Below, piece by piece: positions 45,469 to 54,169 of a DNA stretch of 64,000 nucleotides. The translations under genes and the position numbers were made by a program. The DNA is from Rhizobium sp. L43 (lineage in GTDB: Bacteria > Pseudomonadota > Alphaproteobacteria > Rhizobiales > Rhizobiaceae). The stretch is from the NCBI RefSeq assembly GCF_002531725.1, contig NZ_NWSQ01000023.1, positions 43,901-107,900 of the forward strand, read 5' to 3'. The notes beneath the pieces are model-generated. The model saw only the letters and a list, made by a program, of their open reading frames with translations. It had not been told where the DNA came from and did not search any database. How positions within the stretch are numbered: position 1 is the stretch's first letter; every line of letters begins with the position of its first letter.

Positions 45469-45603
45469 AATGAATCTCCTGAAATCCGAGACGAAGTATC
45501 GAATCCGGAAATTAGCACCCGCAGTGTGACAGGCAAGCGAAGTCTCGGCCTTATCGGCGAATGCGACGATTGCGCCGCCGATCTCCTGCGGCCGATGCGC
45601 TCG

Positions 45604-46086
45604 TCAAGCGTCAGGCGCGCTGGCCGGCTCGCCCTTCATTTCGCTGAGGAACATGCCCTCGCGCAGATTGATACCGTATTCGACGAAAGCCTTCATGCAG
45701 CACAGCATCTGCGTCCAGCCTTCACAGTTTAGATAGGTGCCGCGCCGGCCGGCATCGTCTTCACGCCAGCCGGTTTCGGCGATGGTCACCAGCGTGCCGC
45801 CATCCTCCAGCGGCTTGAAGTTCATCTCCACCATCGTCTTATAGGTCGCCTTATCTTCGCCGGTGCCGCCGTCCCAACGGAGCACGATGCGGCTTCCGGG
45901 CACGAGTTCGACCACCTCAACCGCCGCATCCTTCCACCAGGTTACCGTCCTGCCCTGGACGAGTGGCGCGCTCGCCCCGCCGATCGTGGTGAAATAGCTG
46001 CTGAGCTTCTTCGGGTTGACGACGGCGTCGAACACCTCTGCGACGGGACGGCCGATGCGGCCGGAAACACGGATTCCGAGAGACAT
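45604..46086 (-). CDS. SRPBCC/AHSA1-family protein
   Basis: The 160-residue product has the START-like fold pattern: VSGRIGRPVAEVFDAVVNPKKLSSYFT at the N-terminus, WWKDAAVEVVELVPGSRIVLRWDG, and a C-terminal helix (GWTQMLCCMKAFVEYG). Such proteins bind small hydrophobic ligands or act on stress; they are commonly paired with a divergent ArsR-like regulator, as here. AGGAG is about eight bases before the ATG at 46086; an earlier ATG at 46107 is less likely. Confidence 0.9.
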   Translation of the reverse strand: MSLGIRVSGRIGRPVAEVFDAVVNPKKLSSYFTTIGGASAPLVQGRTVTWWKDAAVEVVELVPGSRIVLRWDGGTGEDKATYKTMVEMNFKPLEDGGTLVTIAETGWREDDAGRRGTYLNCEGWTQMLCCMKAFVEYGINLREGMFLSEMKGEPASAPDA

Positions 46087-46139
46087 GGCACTTCTCCTCT
46101 TCTCCATTGCACCTGTTTGTCATTGTACCCGGCATCATT

Positions 46140-46159
46140 ATGTTATAAAAACATAACAT
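46140..46159. promoter_or_regulatory. Palindromic operator between SRPBCC and ArsR genes
   Basis: ATGTTAT at 46140-46146 and ATAACAT at 46153-46159 form a perfect inverted repeat with a six-base AT spacer. It overlaps the ArsR ATG (46158-46160), so binding would block its transcription or translation start, as expected for autorepression by an ArsR-type dimer. It also lies close to the divergent SRPBCC promoter. Confidence 0.7.
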
Positions 46160-46490
46160 GTCAAGCGAATCAGAAGACGATCCGGTTTTCAAGGCGCTGG
46201 CCCACCATCGCCGCCGCGAAATCCTCGACCTGCTCAAGGATGGTCCTCGGACCACAGGGACGCTTTGCGAGATGTTTCCGCAGATGGACCGCTGCACGGT
46301 AATGCAGCATCTGAAAGTGCTGGAGGAGGCAGACTTGGTCATCGCCAGGAAGGAGGGCCGCGAGCGCTGGAACCACTTAAACAGCCTGCCGATCAAGCAC
46401 ATCTACGACCGTTGGATCAGCGCCTATGCCGGTCACGCCCTGTCGATCCTCGACCGGTTGAAAGGCGATCTTGAGGGCCAGCCGGAATAA
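46158..46490 (+). CDS. ArsR-family winged-helix regulator
   Basis: The 110-residue product has FKALAHHRRREILDLLKDGPRTTGTLCEMFP (helices 1-3), MDRCTVMQHLKVLEEADLVI (recognition helix and wing) and RKEGRERWNHLN, the layout of the ArsR group that regulates SRPBCC partners. No metal-binding cysteine motif (ELCVCD) is visible; only single Cys in TLCEM and DRCTV. No ribosome binding site lies before the ATG, so the mRNA could be leaderless. Confidence 0.92.
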   Translation: MSSESEDDPVFKALAHHRRREILDLLKDGPRTTGTLCEMFPQMDRCTVMQHLKVLEEADLVIARKEGRERWNHLNSLPIKHIYDRWISAYAGHALSILDRLKGDLEGQPE

Positions 46491-46562
46491 TGATCCCGCT
46501 GGCAGGTCGGGCGCCGCCCGAACTGCCGACGCTCCGACCATCTCGGAGCCTGCAGCTTTCCT

Positions 46563-46600
46563 GCATTCCCATGCATAATTTATGCGTTGTCCGGGAATGC
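46563..46600. promoter_or_regulatory. Nested palindrome upstream of the epimerase gene
   Basis: GCATTCCC (46563-46570) and GGGAATGC (46593-46600) enclose a second palindrome GCATAA-T-TTATGC (46573-46585). It ends 45 bases before the epimerase ATG and is a candidate operator; the cognate regulator is unknown. Confidence 0.55.
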
Positions 46601-46645
46601 CCGTCTTTATAGCCTCCGCCTCCTGAATGGTCGGGAGGCGATGCG

Positions 46646-47629
46646 ATGACGATACTGGTGACGGGAAGTGCGGGCCATCTCGGCGAGGCGCTGATGCGCA
46701 CTTTGAGGGCCGAAAGCCGGCGGGTGCGCGGCATCGATATCAAGCCCTCGGCTTTCACCGATATGGTCGGCTCGATCGGTGATCGCGCTTTCATCCGGCA
46801 AGCGGTGTCAGGAATCAGCTGCGTCATCCATGCCGCGACGCTGCACAAGCCGCATGTGGCGACCCATGACAATCGCGATTTCCTCGACACCAATATCGCC
46901 GGCACGCTGAACCTGCTTGAAGAAGCCGTCGCCGCAGACGTCGCAAGCTTCGTCTTCACCAGCACCACCAGCACCTTCGGTGCGGCATTAACGCCGGCTG
47001 CCGGCGCACCGGCAGCATGGGTGACCGAGGACGTGCTGCCGGTCGCAAAAAACATCTACGGGGTCACGAAGCTCGCCGCCGAAGGTCTGTGCGAACTCGT
47101 CGCCCGCAAGTCCGGCCTGCCGGTGGTCATTCTCAGGACATCACGTTTCTTTCCCGAAAACGACGACAATCCAGACATTCGCAGCCGCTATCCGGCGGAA
47201 AATGCGCAGGCCAACGAGCTTCTTCACCGCCGCGTCGATATCGCCGATGCGGTCGGCGCCCATCTGCTGGCGCTCGAAAAAGCGCCGGCAATCGGCTTCG
47301 GCCGCTATATCGTCTCCGCCACGACGCCGTTTTCGGTAAGCGATCTTGCTGCGATCAGGCACGACGCGCCTGATGTCGTCGAACGGCTGTTCCCGGGTGC
47401 AGGCGCCCTCTATGCATCACGCGGCTGGAAGATCTTTCCAACGCTCGACCGTGTCTATGTCAACGCACGTGCAAGGCGGGAACTCGGCTGGCAGCCGCGA
47501 TATGATTTCCGTTTCGTGCTCGATTGCCTGCGAGACAACAGGGAATGGCGCAGCCCTTTGGCGCTTGATGTCGGCTCGAAAGGTTACCACGACGTGGTCT
47601 TTGCCGAAGGGCCTTATCCCGTGGGATAG
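46646..47629 (+). CDS. NAD-dependent epimerase/dehydratase (extended SDR)
   Basis: The 327-residue product has the Rossmann motif GSAGHLGEA (7-15), an S-rich active-site loop FTSTTSTFGA and the catalytic YGVTK at about 132-136. The body resembles nucleoside-diphosphate-sugar epimerases, with a long substrate-binding C-terminal half (SRFFPENDDNPDIRSRYPAE). No neighbours indicate a pathway. GGGAGG lies upstream of the ATG at 46646. Confidence 0.88.
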   Translation: MTILVTGSAGHLGEALMRTLRAESRRVRGIDIKPSAFTDMVGSIGDRAFIRQAVSGISCVIHAATLHKPHVATHDNRDFLDTNIAGTLNLLEEAVAADVASFVFTSTTSTFGAALTPAAGAPAAWVTEDVLPVAKNIYGVTKLAAEGLCELVARKSGLPVVILRTSRFFPENDDNPDIRSRYPAENAQANELLHRRVDIADAVGAHLLALEKAPAIGFGRYIVSATTPFSVSDLAAIRHDAPDVVERLFPGAGALYASRGWKIFPTLDRVYVNARARRELGWQPRYDFRFVLDCLRDNREWRSPLALDVGSKGYHDVVFAEGPYPVG

Positions 47630-47869
47630 GGCAGCAAGCTGAACTGCGGAAAGGCGAAAGCCCGACATTCTCTCGGCATGGCCTTTTCGCTGCAAAGCGT
47701 CATCCAGATATCATGAACTCGTCATAGACCGTCTGACGGGGATATGGGGCGGCGAAATCCAGGGCGTGTTCTGCCATCGGGAAATCGAATCCAGGGCCGG
47801 GGTGTCATTTGAAGCGGTGTCCAGCCTGGGCGGGCCGCTGCAGGAACGCTTTGACCGAGAGGGTATTTC

Positions 47870-49354
47870 ATGAAGAACATCAGATCATACGCGCGGCTGT
47901 TCGCCGCGATTCTTGCGGCATCCGCCGCCATTCCGGCCGTCGCCAGTGCCGAGAATTCCGCCACTGTCGGCGGCCTCACCTTCGTCAACAAGGGTCTGGT
48001 TGGCATCGGCCGCATCCCGGCCAACCAGCGCGACAAATTCGGCGAGACCTTCGGTTCCGGCTCCGGCATGGCGATCGATTCCGCCGCCTGGAGCCGCGAC
48101 GGCGCCGGCTACAAGGGCACGCTCTATCTGCTGCCAGACCGGGGCTATAACGCCGTCGGCACCGTCGACTATCGCCCGCGCTTGAACACCATCTCGATCG
48201 GCTTGACGCCGACCGCTCCAGGTGCGGCACCCGAGGCCGGCAAGGAACAGTCGGGCGTCGACGCAAAGCTCGTCGATTCCACGCTCTTTGTCGACGACAA
48301 GGGTGGCGACATGACCGGTCTCGACCCGGAATTCGGCGTGCGCGCCGCTGCCGGCGATTTTCCGCCGCTGCCGCAGGCGATAAACGGCAAGATCGCCCTC
48401 GACAATGAAGCCATCATCCGCATGGCCGACGGCACCATGTTCGTCAGCGACGAATACGGGCCCTATATCTACCGCTTCTCGGCCGACGGCCATCTGCTCT
48501 CGGCCACCCAGCCGCCGAAGGCGCTTTTGCCGATGCGCAAGGGCGCGTTGAGCTTCGCCTCCAACAATCCCGGTCCCGGCGCATCCGCTCCGGACCCGAA
48601 GAATCCGGAGACCGGCCGCCAGAACAACCAGGGCCTCGAAGGCATGGCGATGACGCCGGACGGCAAGTTCATTGTAGCAGTGCTGCAGTCGGCCGCCCGC
48701 CAGGACGGCGGCGATTCCAGCTCCACCCGTCAGAATACCCGCGCCATGATCTATGACGCCGCCGATCCCGATCACCTGAAACTGGTGCACGAATGTGTCG
48801 TCCCCCTGCCGGTCTTCAAGGACACCAAGGACAAGACGACGATCGCCGCAGAGAGCGAAATCGTTGCTCTTTCCGACAGGACCTTCCTGATGATCGCCCG
48901 TGACAGCGGCAACGGTCAGGGCCTGAAGGGCGATACCTCGCTTTACCGCAAGATCGACATCGCAGACCTTTCCAATGCGACCGATATTGCCGGCAGCGAT
49001 TTCGATGCCGGCAAGCCGATCGCGCCGAAGGGCATCGTCGACCCGTCACTGAAGCCGGCGACGCTGACACCACTCATCGACCTCAACGACAAGGCCGACC
49101 TTGCCCGCTTCGGCCTGCACAACGGCGCACCGAACGACAAGAACAACCTGTCGGAAAAATGGGAAGCCATGGGCCTTGCAAGCGTTCTCGACCCGAACCT
49201 GCCGGACGACTACTTCCTGTTCGTCGCCAATGACAACGACTTCCTCACGCAGGACGGTTTCCAGGTGGGCGCCGCCTACAAGGCGGAAGGCGGTGCCGAC
49301 GTCGACACCATGTTCCAGGTCTTCCAGGTCACGCTTCCCGGCCTGAAGAAGTAA
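47870..49354 (+). CDS. Exported phytase-like esterase domain protein
   Basis: The 494-residue product has a signal peptide (MKNIRSYARLFAAILAASAA ... ASA) and a phytase-like beta-propeller: GSGMAIDSAAWSRDG, LYLLPDRGYNAVG, DNEAIIRMADGTMFVSDEYG, NNQGLEGMAMTPDGKFIVAVLQ and LPDDYFLFVANDNDFLTQDG. This matches the esterase-like activity of phytase family; the true substrate is unknown but a phosphate ester is likely. Codon use matches neighbours. GAGAGGG stands about eight bases before the ATG. Confidence 0.87.
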   Translation: MKNIRSYARLFAAILAASAAIPAVASAENSATVGGLTFVNKGLVGIGRIPANQRDKFGETFGSGSGMAIDSAAWSRDGAGYKGTLYLLPDRGYNAVGTVDYRPRLNTISIGLTPTAPGAAPEAGKEQSGVDAKLVDSTLFVDDKGGDMTGLDPEFGVRAAAGDFPPLPQAINGKIALDNEAIIRMADGTMFVSDEYGPYIYRFSADGHLLSATQPPKALLPMRKGALSFASNNPGPGASAPDPKNPETGRQNNQGLEGMAMTPDGKFIVAVLQSAARQDGGDSSSTRQNTRAMIYDAADPDHLKLVHECVVPLPVFKDTKDKTTIAAESEIVALSDRTFLMIARDSGNGQGLKGDTSLYRKIDIADLSNATDIAGSDFDAGKPIAPKGIVDPSLKPATLTPLIDLNDKADLARFGLHNGAPNDKNNLSEKWEAMGLASVLDPNLPDDYFLFVANDNDFLTQDGFQVGAAYKAEGGADVDTMFQVFQVTLPGLKK

Positions 49355-49383
49355 CCGATGTGCTGAAAGAAGGCGGACGCGTT

Positions 49384-49488
49384 CTGCATAATTCCTTAAT
49401 TCGATTCCGATTTAAGGATAAAATTATGCAGCCGTTCAAAGTGCTACAGCGTCCTTTGCGCGTCTGAAAAGACCCGCGGCGCTGTAGC
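49384..49488. repeat. Pair of palindromic repeats downstream of the phytase-like gene
   Basis: First palindrome: CTGCATAATTCCTTAA with TTAAGG...AATTATGCAG (49384-49432). Second: GCTACAGC (49443-49450) with GCTGTAGC (49481-49488) around an inner GCGCGTCT/AGACCCGC. Both are typical rhizobial intergenic palindromes and lie between the phytase-like gene and 6S RNA. Confidence 0.7.
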
Positions 49489-49535
49489 CGCGCCCGCCTC
49501 CACAGCCGTTGTCTTCGTCAACGAAAAAAGGGAAA

Positions 49536-49697
49536 GGTGCGATCCACGACCACCGATGGATGTTTACGATCCTGGGTGCCTACAAACGTAGGTGGGCGCC
49601 GTGTGTCCAGGCCCACGGGCCTGGCCAGGGACAGCTCCCTTTGGATCGAGTATGGCCCCAGGGATTGTGGTTCCTGTCGAGAGGCGCAGACCGCACC
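49536..49697 (-). ncRNA. ssrS: 6S RNA (RNA polymerase regulator)
   Basis: The 162-base stretch folds as a long irregular hairpin with a perfect nine-pair closing stem GGTGCGGTC/GATCGCACC, an inner stem ATCCCTGGGGCC/GGCACCCAGGAT with single-base bulges, a hairpin CCAGGCCC/GGGCCTGG and a terminal arm, separated by a large open region: the 6S form. On the minus strand the -10 TATATA (about 49702-49707) precedes the first base by five bases, and a T run (CCCTTTTTT) follows the end. It lies just downstream of zapA, the usual place of 6S RNA in rhizobia. 6S mimics an open promoter and sequesters the sigma-70 holoenzyme in stationary phase. Confidence 0.82.
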
Positions 49698-49764
49698 GCG
49701 TTATATAAGGTCGTTTGCGCTGGCGCGCCAGTGGCGGCGGCAAGTCGTCTCTATTTAATTAAGA

Positions 49765-50142
49765 TCAATTGAGTTCGGGGGCGGGCCGGCCGTTCAGCTT
49801 GTCGGTGATGCCGCGAATGCGGGTTGAAACCTCGCTGAGTGCTGCCGCAAGATTTTCTTCGGTGCGAGCGGTGGCCGCAAGCACCGTGTCGCGGTTGCCG
49901 CGCAGTGACTCGAGTTCGGATTCCAGCCCGGCGACGCGGCGTGTCAGCTCGGCAATCTCGTCCATGATCATGATACCGGCCATGACGGTGATCCTGAGAT
50001 CGCCGATTTCCCCGAACTGCCCCTTGAGATGGCCGACATAGTGGTCGAAGCGGGTGGCGAGATCGGTCAGGTGATCCTCCTGCCCTTCCTCGCAGGCCAT
50101 GCGATAGGCCTTGCCGTCGATCGTTACCGTCACCTGCGCCAT
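49765..50142 (-). CDS. zapA: Cell division protein ZapA
   Basis: Binds and bundles FtsZ at the division ring. The 125-residue product has the ZapA N-terminal domain (MAQVTVTIDGKAYRMACEEG, DHLTDLATRFDHYVGHL) and a C-terminal coiled coil (LTRRVAGLESELESLRGN). Length is on the long side, as in rhizobia. The order coiled-coil gene-zapA-6S is common in this group. Confidence 0.95.
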   Translation of the reverse strand: MAQVTVTIDGKAYRMACEEGQEDHLTDLATRFDHYVGHLKGQFGEIGDLRITVMAGIMIMDEIAELTRRVAGLESELESLRGNRDTVLAATARTEENLAAALSEVSTRIRGITDKLNGRPAPELN

Positions 50143-50159
50143 GCCAAACTCTTTCTATA

Positions 50160-50269
50160 AGAGCATGATGTCGAAAAGTGTGAGCGGTTTTCGGACGACA
50201 TCATGCTCTAACTTTTTAAATTAGAACAGGATTCAGATTTTGGGCCTGGCCTAAAATCATCCTGTTCTA
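50160..50269. repeat. RIME-like double-palindrome element
   Basis: Two adjoining palindromes: AGAGCATGATGTCG with CGACATCATGCTCT (50160-50209), and TAGAACAGGAT with ATCCTGTTCTA (50222-50269). About 110 bases in all, the size and plan of the rhizobial intergenic mosaic elements; I cannot confirm the subtype. Its right arm provides the TAG stop codon of the next gene (50267-50269). Confidence 0.75.
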
Positions 50270-50539
50270 GCGATCCAGAACCGCGCGGATCGTTTCCATG
50301 GCCGTCACCAGCCGCCGCGACACCTCGCGATTGACCTCTTCCAGCCGGTTGGCGCGGAATTCGGCCTGGTCGAGCTCCTGCGCCAGCCGGGAGCGGTCGG
50401 CGTGCACGCGCCGCACCTCGCCTTCGATCTCACCCTGCTCGCGCTGCCGCTCGACGCGCATGTCGACGGCGTTTTCGAGGCTCGAAATCGCCTGCCTCAA
50501 TTCGTTGAGCGCTGCTTCCATGGTTTTGCCTGTGGGCAT
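50267..50539 (-). CDS. DUF4164-type coiled-coil protein
   Basis: The 90-residue product (MPTGKTMEAALNELRQAIS...) is almost wholly heptad repeat (LENAVDMRVERQREQGEIEG, LAQELDQAEFRANRLEEVN). It precedes zapA in the same direction and has no known activity; a role beside ZapA in division is inference from order. ATG 50539 or 50542 may be used; AAGG lies just upstream. Its stop codon is within the palindromic element, so its last residues may have been altered by the element's arrival. Confidence 0.85.
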   Translation of the reverse strand: MPTGKTMEAALNELRQAISSLENAVDMRVERQREQGEIEGEVRRVHADRSRLAQELDQAEFRANRLEEVNREVSRRLVTAMETIRAVLDR

Positions 50540-50876
50540 CATGCCTTCTCGATTCCCGCGCAGGACCCGCGAATCGACACGCCGCGCCGATCCTGTGATT
50601 TCAAAAGGATATGCCGCTCGCAAACGGCCCGTCAATAAATCCTGTCACTTGCCCACCGGCCTATCCTGTGGATGAGCACTTTACACATGATCGCCGCACG
50701 AGATTCGTCATTTGTACAATCGCGCGATCAAATGTCAAAAATCGCTGCTGCCTGCCCGGATTTGGCGTCCCATTTATTGACTTGCCAGCGCCAACTGCTA
50801 TGTGTCTGCCGCTTTCACTCGATGGTCTTGGAGGCTCGAGGCCATCCCCCCGACACCCGGAACTTGCGGAAAAGCC

Positions 50877-52850
50877 ATGACCTCTCCCGAACAACATGAC
50901 CGGATGGCGAATGCGATCCGTTTTCTCGCCATGGACGCCGTCGAAAAGGCGAACTCCGGTCACCCGGGCATGCCGATGGGCATGGCCGACGTGGCGACGG
51001 TCCTGTTCACCAAATATCTGAAGTTTGATCCGAAGAAGCCGCACTGGCCGAACCGCGATCGCTTCGTGCTGTCGGCCGGCCATGGTTCGATGCTGCTCTA
51101 TTCGCTGCTCTATTTGACCGGCTATCCCGATATGACGGTCGAGGATCTGAAGCAGTTCCGTCAGCTCGGCTCGAAGACCGCCGGCCATCCGGAATATGGG
51201 CACGCCACCGGCATCGAAACGACGACCGGCCCGCTCGGCCAGGGCATTGCCAATTCCGTCGGCATGGCGATTGCCGAACGCAAGCTGCGCGAGGAGTTCG
51301 GCTCCGAGCTTCAGGATCACTATACCTATGCGATCTGCGGCGACGGTTGCCTGATGGAGGGCATCAGCCATGAAGCCATCGCGCTCGCCGGCCACCTGAA
51401 GCTCAACAAGCTGATCCTGTTCTGGGACAACAACTCGATCACCATCGACGGCGCCGTGTCTCTTTCGGATTCCACCGATCAGATCGCCCGTTTCAAAGCC
51501 GTTCATTGGAACACGATCGAGATCGACGGTCACGATCAGGCTGCCATTGCCGCCGCAATCGAAGCCGCCCACAACTCCGATCGCCCGACCTTCATCGCCT
51601 GCAAGACGATCATCGGCTTCGGCGCCCCGAACAAGCAGGGCACCCATAAGGTCCATGGCAACCCGCTCGGCGCCGAGGAAATCGCAGCCACCCGCAAGGC
51701 GCTGAACTGGGAATCCGAAGCCTTCGTCATCCCGTCGGACGTGTTGGACAGCTGGCGTGCAGCCGGCGCCCGCTCCGCCGATCTCGTCACGGCATGGGAA
51801 GACGGCCTCGCCAAGGCTCCGGCCAAGGCCGAATTCAGCCGCCGCATGGCGGGCGAACTGCCGGAAGGTTTCGACGCCGCGATCAGCGCCTACAAGAGAA
51901 AGCTCGCCGAGACCAAGCCGACGCTTGCCACCCGCAAGGCTTCGGAAGACGCACTCGAGGTGATCAACGGTTTCCTGCCGGAAACGCTCGGCGGCTCGGC
52001 CGACCTGACGCCGTCGAACAACACCAAGACCAGCCAGATGCACTCGATCACGCCGACGGATTTCGCCGGTCGCTACATGCATTGGGGCATCCGCGAGCAC
52101 GGCATGGCATCTGCCATGAACGGCATCGCGCTGCATGGCGGCCTCATCCCCTATAGCGGCGGCTTCCTGATCTTCTCGGATTATTGCCGCCCGCCGATTC
52201 GCCTTGCTTCGCTGATGGGCATCCGCGTCATCCACGTCCTGACGCATGACTCGATCGGCGTCGGCGAAGACGGCCCGACGCACCAGCCCGTCGAACAACT
52301 CGCCGGTCTGCGCGCCATCCCGAACCTGATGGTCTTCCGTCCCGCCGACGCCACGGAAACGGCGGAATGCTGGCAGATCGCCGTCAAGACGCACAACCGT
52401 CCTTCCGGCCTTGCTCTGACACGCCAGAACCTGCTCGCCGCCCGCACCGAATACAGCGAAAAGAACCTCTGCGAACAGGGCGCTTATACGCTGGCCGGCA
52501 ATGCCGACGCCAAGGTGACGATCTTCGCCTCCGGCTCCGAAGTCGAAATCGCCGTTGCTGCCCGTACCGCACTCGAAGCCAAGGGCGTCACCGTCCGCGT
52601 CGTATCGGTTCCCTGCACGGAACTGTTCTTCGAGCAGCCGGACGCCTATCGCAGGGAAATCCTCGGCAACTCACCGGTCAAGATCGCCGTCGAAGCCGCC
52701 GTTCGCGAAGGCTGGGATGCGTTCATCGGACCGGAAGGCACCTTCATCGGCATGAAGAGCTTCGGCGCTTCCGGTCCGGTCAAGGACGTCTACAAGCATT
52801 TCGGCATCACTGCCGACGCCGTCGTTGCAGCCGCAGAAGCAAAGCTTTAA
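50877..52850 (+). CDS. tkt: Transketolase
   Basis: Thiamine-diphosphate enzyme of the pentose phosphate pathway (and Calvin cycle in some rhizobia). The 657-residue product has the TPP motif GDGCLMEG...LILFWDNN, GHPGMPMGMAD near 30, the middle domain GGSADLTPSN and the PYR-part HTHDSIGVGEDGPTHQPVEQ. The start at 50877 is chosen by the family N-terminus. It is divergent from the DUF4164-zapA unit and precedes gap by about 80 bases. Confidence 0.96.
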   Translation: MTSPEQHDRMANAIRFLAMDAVEKANSGHPGMPMGMADVATVLFTKYLKFDPKKPHWPNRDRFVLSAGHGSMLLYSLLYLTGYPDMTVEDLKQFRQLGSKTAGHPEYGHATGIETTTGPLGQGIANSVGMAIAERKLREEFGSELQDHYTYAICGDGCLMEGISHEAIALAGHLKLNKLILFWDNNSITIDGAVSLSDSTDQIARFKAVHWNTIEIDGHDQAAIAAAIEAAHNSDRPTFIACKTIIGFGAPNKQGTHKVHGNPLGAEEIAATRKALNWESEAFVIPSDVLDSWRAAGARSADLVTAWEDGLAKAPAKAEFSRRMAGELPEGFDAAISAYKRKLAETKPTLATRKASEDALEVINGFLPETLGGSADLTPSNNTKTSQMHSITPTDFAGRYMHWGIREHGMASAMNGIALHGGLIPYSGGFLIFSDYCRPPIRLASLMGIRVIHVLTHDSIGVGEDGPTHQPVEQLAGLRAIPNLMVFRPADATETAECWQIAVKTHNRPSGLALTRQNLLAARTEYSEKNLCEQGAYTLAGNADAKVTIFASGSEVEIAVAARTALEAKGVTVRVVSVPCTELFFEQPDAYRREILGNSPVKIAVEAAVREGWDAFIGPEGTFIGMKSFGASGPVKDVYKHFGITADAVVAAAEAKL

Positions 52851-52852
52851 TG

Positions 52853-52874
52853 AGGGCGCCTTGAGGCGCTCTCC
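52853..52874 (+). promoter_or_regulatory. Hairpin between tkt and gap
   Basis: GAGGGCGCC-TTGA-GGCGCTCTC just after the tkt stop, without a T tract, so likely a processing or stability element in a tkt-gap transcript rather than a terminator. Confidence 0.5.
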
Positions 52875-52931
52875 ATCTCCTCAATTCCAGGCCCTTTCTA
52901 TCGGGCCCTACTCTATCGGGAGTGAATGAAC

Positions 52932-53942
52932 ATGACAGTCAAGGTTGCCATCAACGGCTTCGGCCGCATCGGCCGCAACGTCCTGCGCGCGATCGTCGAA
53001 TCCGGCCGCACCGACATCGAAGTCGTCGCCATCAACGACCTCGGCCCGGTCGAAACCAACGCCCACCTGCTGCGCTACGACTCGATCCACGGCCGTTTCC
53101 CGGCAACCGTGAAGGTCGAAGGTGACACGATCATCGTCGGCAACGGCAAGCCGATCAAGGTTACGGCGATCAAGGATCCGGCAACGCTGCCGCACCGCGA
53201 ACTCGGCGTCGACATCGCGATGGAATGCACCGGCATCTTCACCGCCCGCGACAAGGCCGCCGCCCACCTGACGGCCGGCGCCAAGCGCGTCATCGTCTCG
53301 GCTCCTGCCGATGGCGCTGACCTCACCGTCGTCTTCGGCGTCAACCATGACCAGCTCACCAAGGAGCACCTGGTCATCTCCAACGCATCCTGCACCACCA
53401 ACTGCCTGGTGCCGGTCGTAAAGGTTCTCGACGACGCCGTCGGCATCGACCACGGCTTCATGACCACCATCCACTCCTACACCGGCGACCAGCCGACGCT
53501 CGACACGATGCACAAGGACCTGTATCGCGCCCGCGCCGCCGCTCTTTCGATGATCCCGACCTCGACAGGTGCAGCCAAGGCCGTCGGCCTCGTTCTGCCG
53601 CACCTCAAGGGCAAGCTCGACGGCACCTCGATCCGCGTTCCGACCCCGAACGTTTCCGTCGTCGACTTCAAGTTCGTCGCCAAGAAGGCGACCAGCGTCG
53701 GCGAAATCAACGAAGCCATCAAGGCTGCGGCAGACGGCAAGCTGAAGGGCATCCTCGGCTACACCGACGAGCCGCTGGTCTCCCGTGACTTCAACCACGA
53801 CAGCCACTCCTCGATCTTCGCAACCGACCAGACGAAGGTCATGGAAGGCAACTTCGTGCGCGTCCTGTCCTGGTACGACAACGAGTGGGGCTTCTCCAGC
53901 CGCATGTCCGACACCGCCGTCGCCTTTGCCAAGCTCATCTAA
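52932..53942 (+). CDS. gap: Glyceraldehyde-3-phosphate dehydrogenase, type I
   Basis: Central glycolytic dehydrogenase. The 336-residue product has INGFGRIGRN at 7-16 and the catalytic SNASCTTNCL with Cys154 and His about 181. Length is standard. ATG 52932 is nine bases after GGGAG; ATG 52926 lies too near it. Ends in a strong terminator. Confidence 0.97.
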   Translation: MTVKVAINGFGRIGRNVLRAIVESGRTDIEVVAINDLGPVETNAHLLRYDSIHGRFPATVKVEGDTIIVGNGKPIKVTAIKDPATLPHRELGVDIAMECTGIFTARDKAAAHLTAGAKRVIVSAPADGADLTVVFGVNHDQLTKEHLVISNASCTTNCLVPVVKVLDDAVGIDHGFMTTIHSYTGDQPTLDTMHKDLYRARAAALSMIPTSTGAAKAVGLVLPHLKGKLDGTSIRVPTPNVSVVDFKFVAKKATSVGEINEAIKAAADGKLKGILGYTDEPLVSRDFNHDSHSSIFATDQTKVMEGNFVRVLSWYDNEWGFSSRMSDTAVAFAKLI

Positions 53943-53967
53943 GAGCCTGACGATCGACGATCGCAAG

Positions 53968-53994
53968 CGGCCCGGGAAACCGGGCCGTTTTGTT
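53968..53994 (+). terminator. Terminator of gap
   Basis: CGGCCCGG-GAAA-CCGGGCCG followed by TTTTGTT, 25 bases after the stop. Confidence 0.93.
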
Positions 53995-54169
53995 ATCCAC
54001 GCTCATGCCGCATCATTTCCCATTTCCAGCACCGGATTTGGTAGGATAGGCGACCTTGAGCATTCGACATGCACAGACCGCCGTGACCTGCTCGGTTCCG
54101 AAGTCGGCGACGGCGTCATCGATAACCCCTGCAGCCGCATCGTCGTCTGGGGGAGATAAAGAGAGATGG

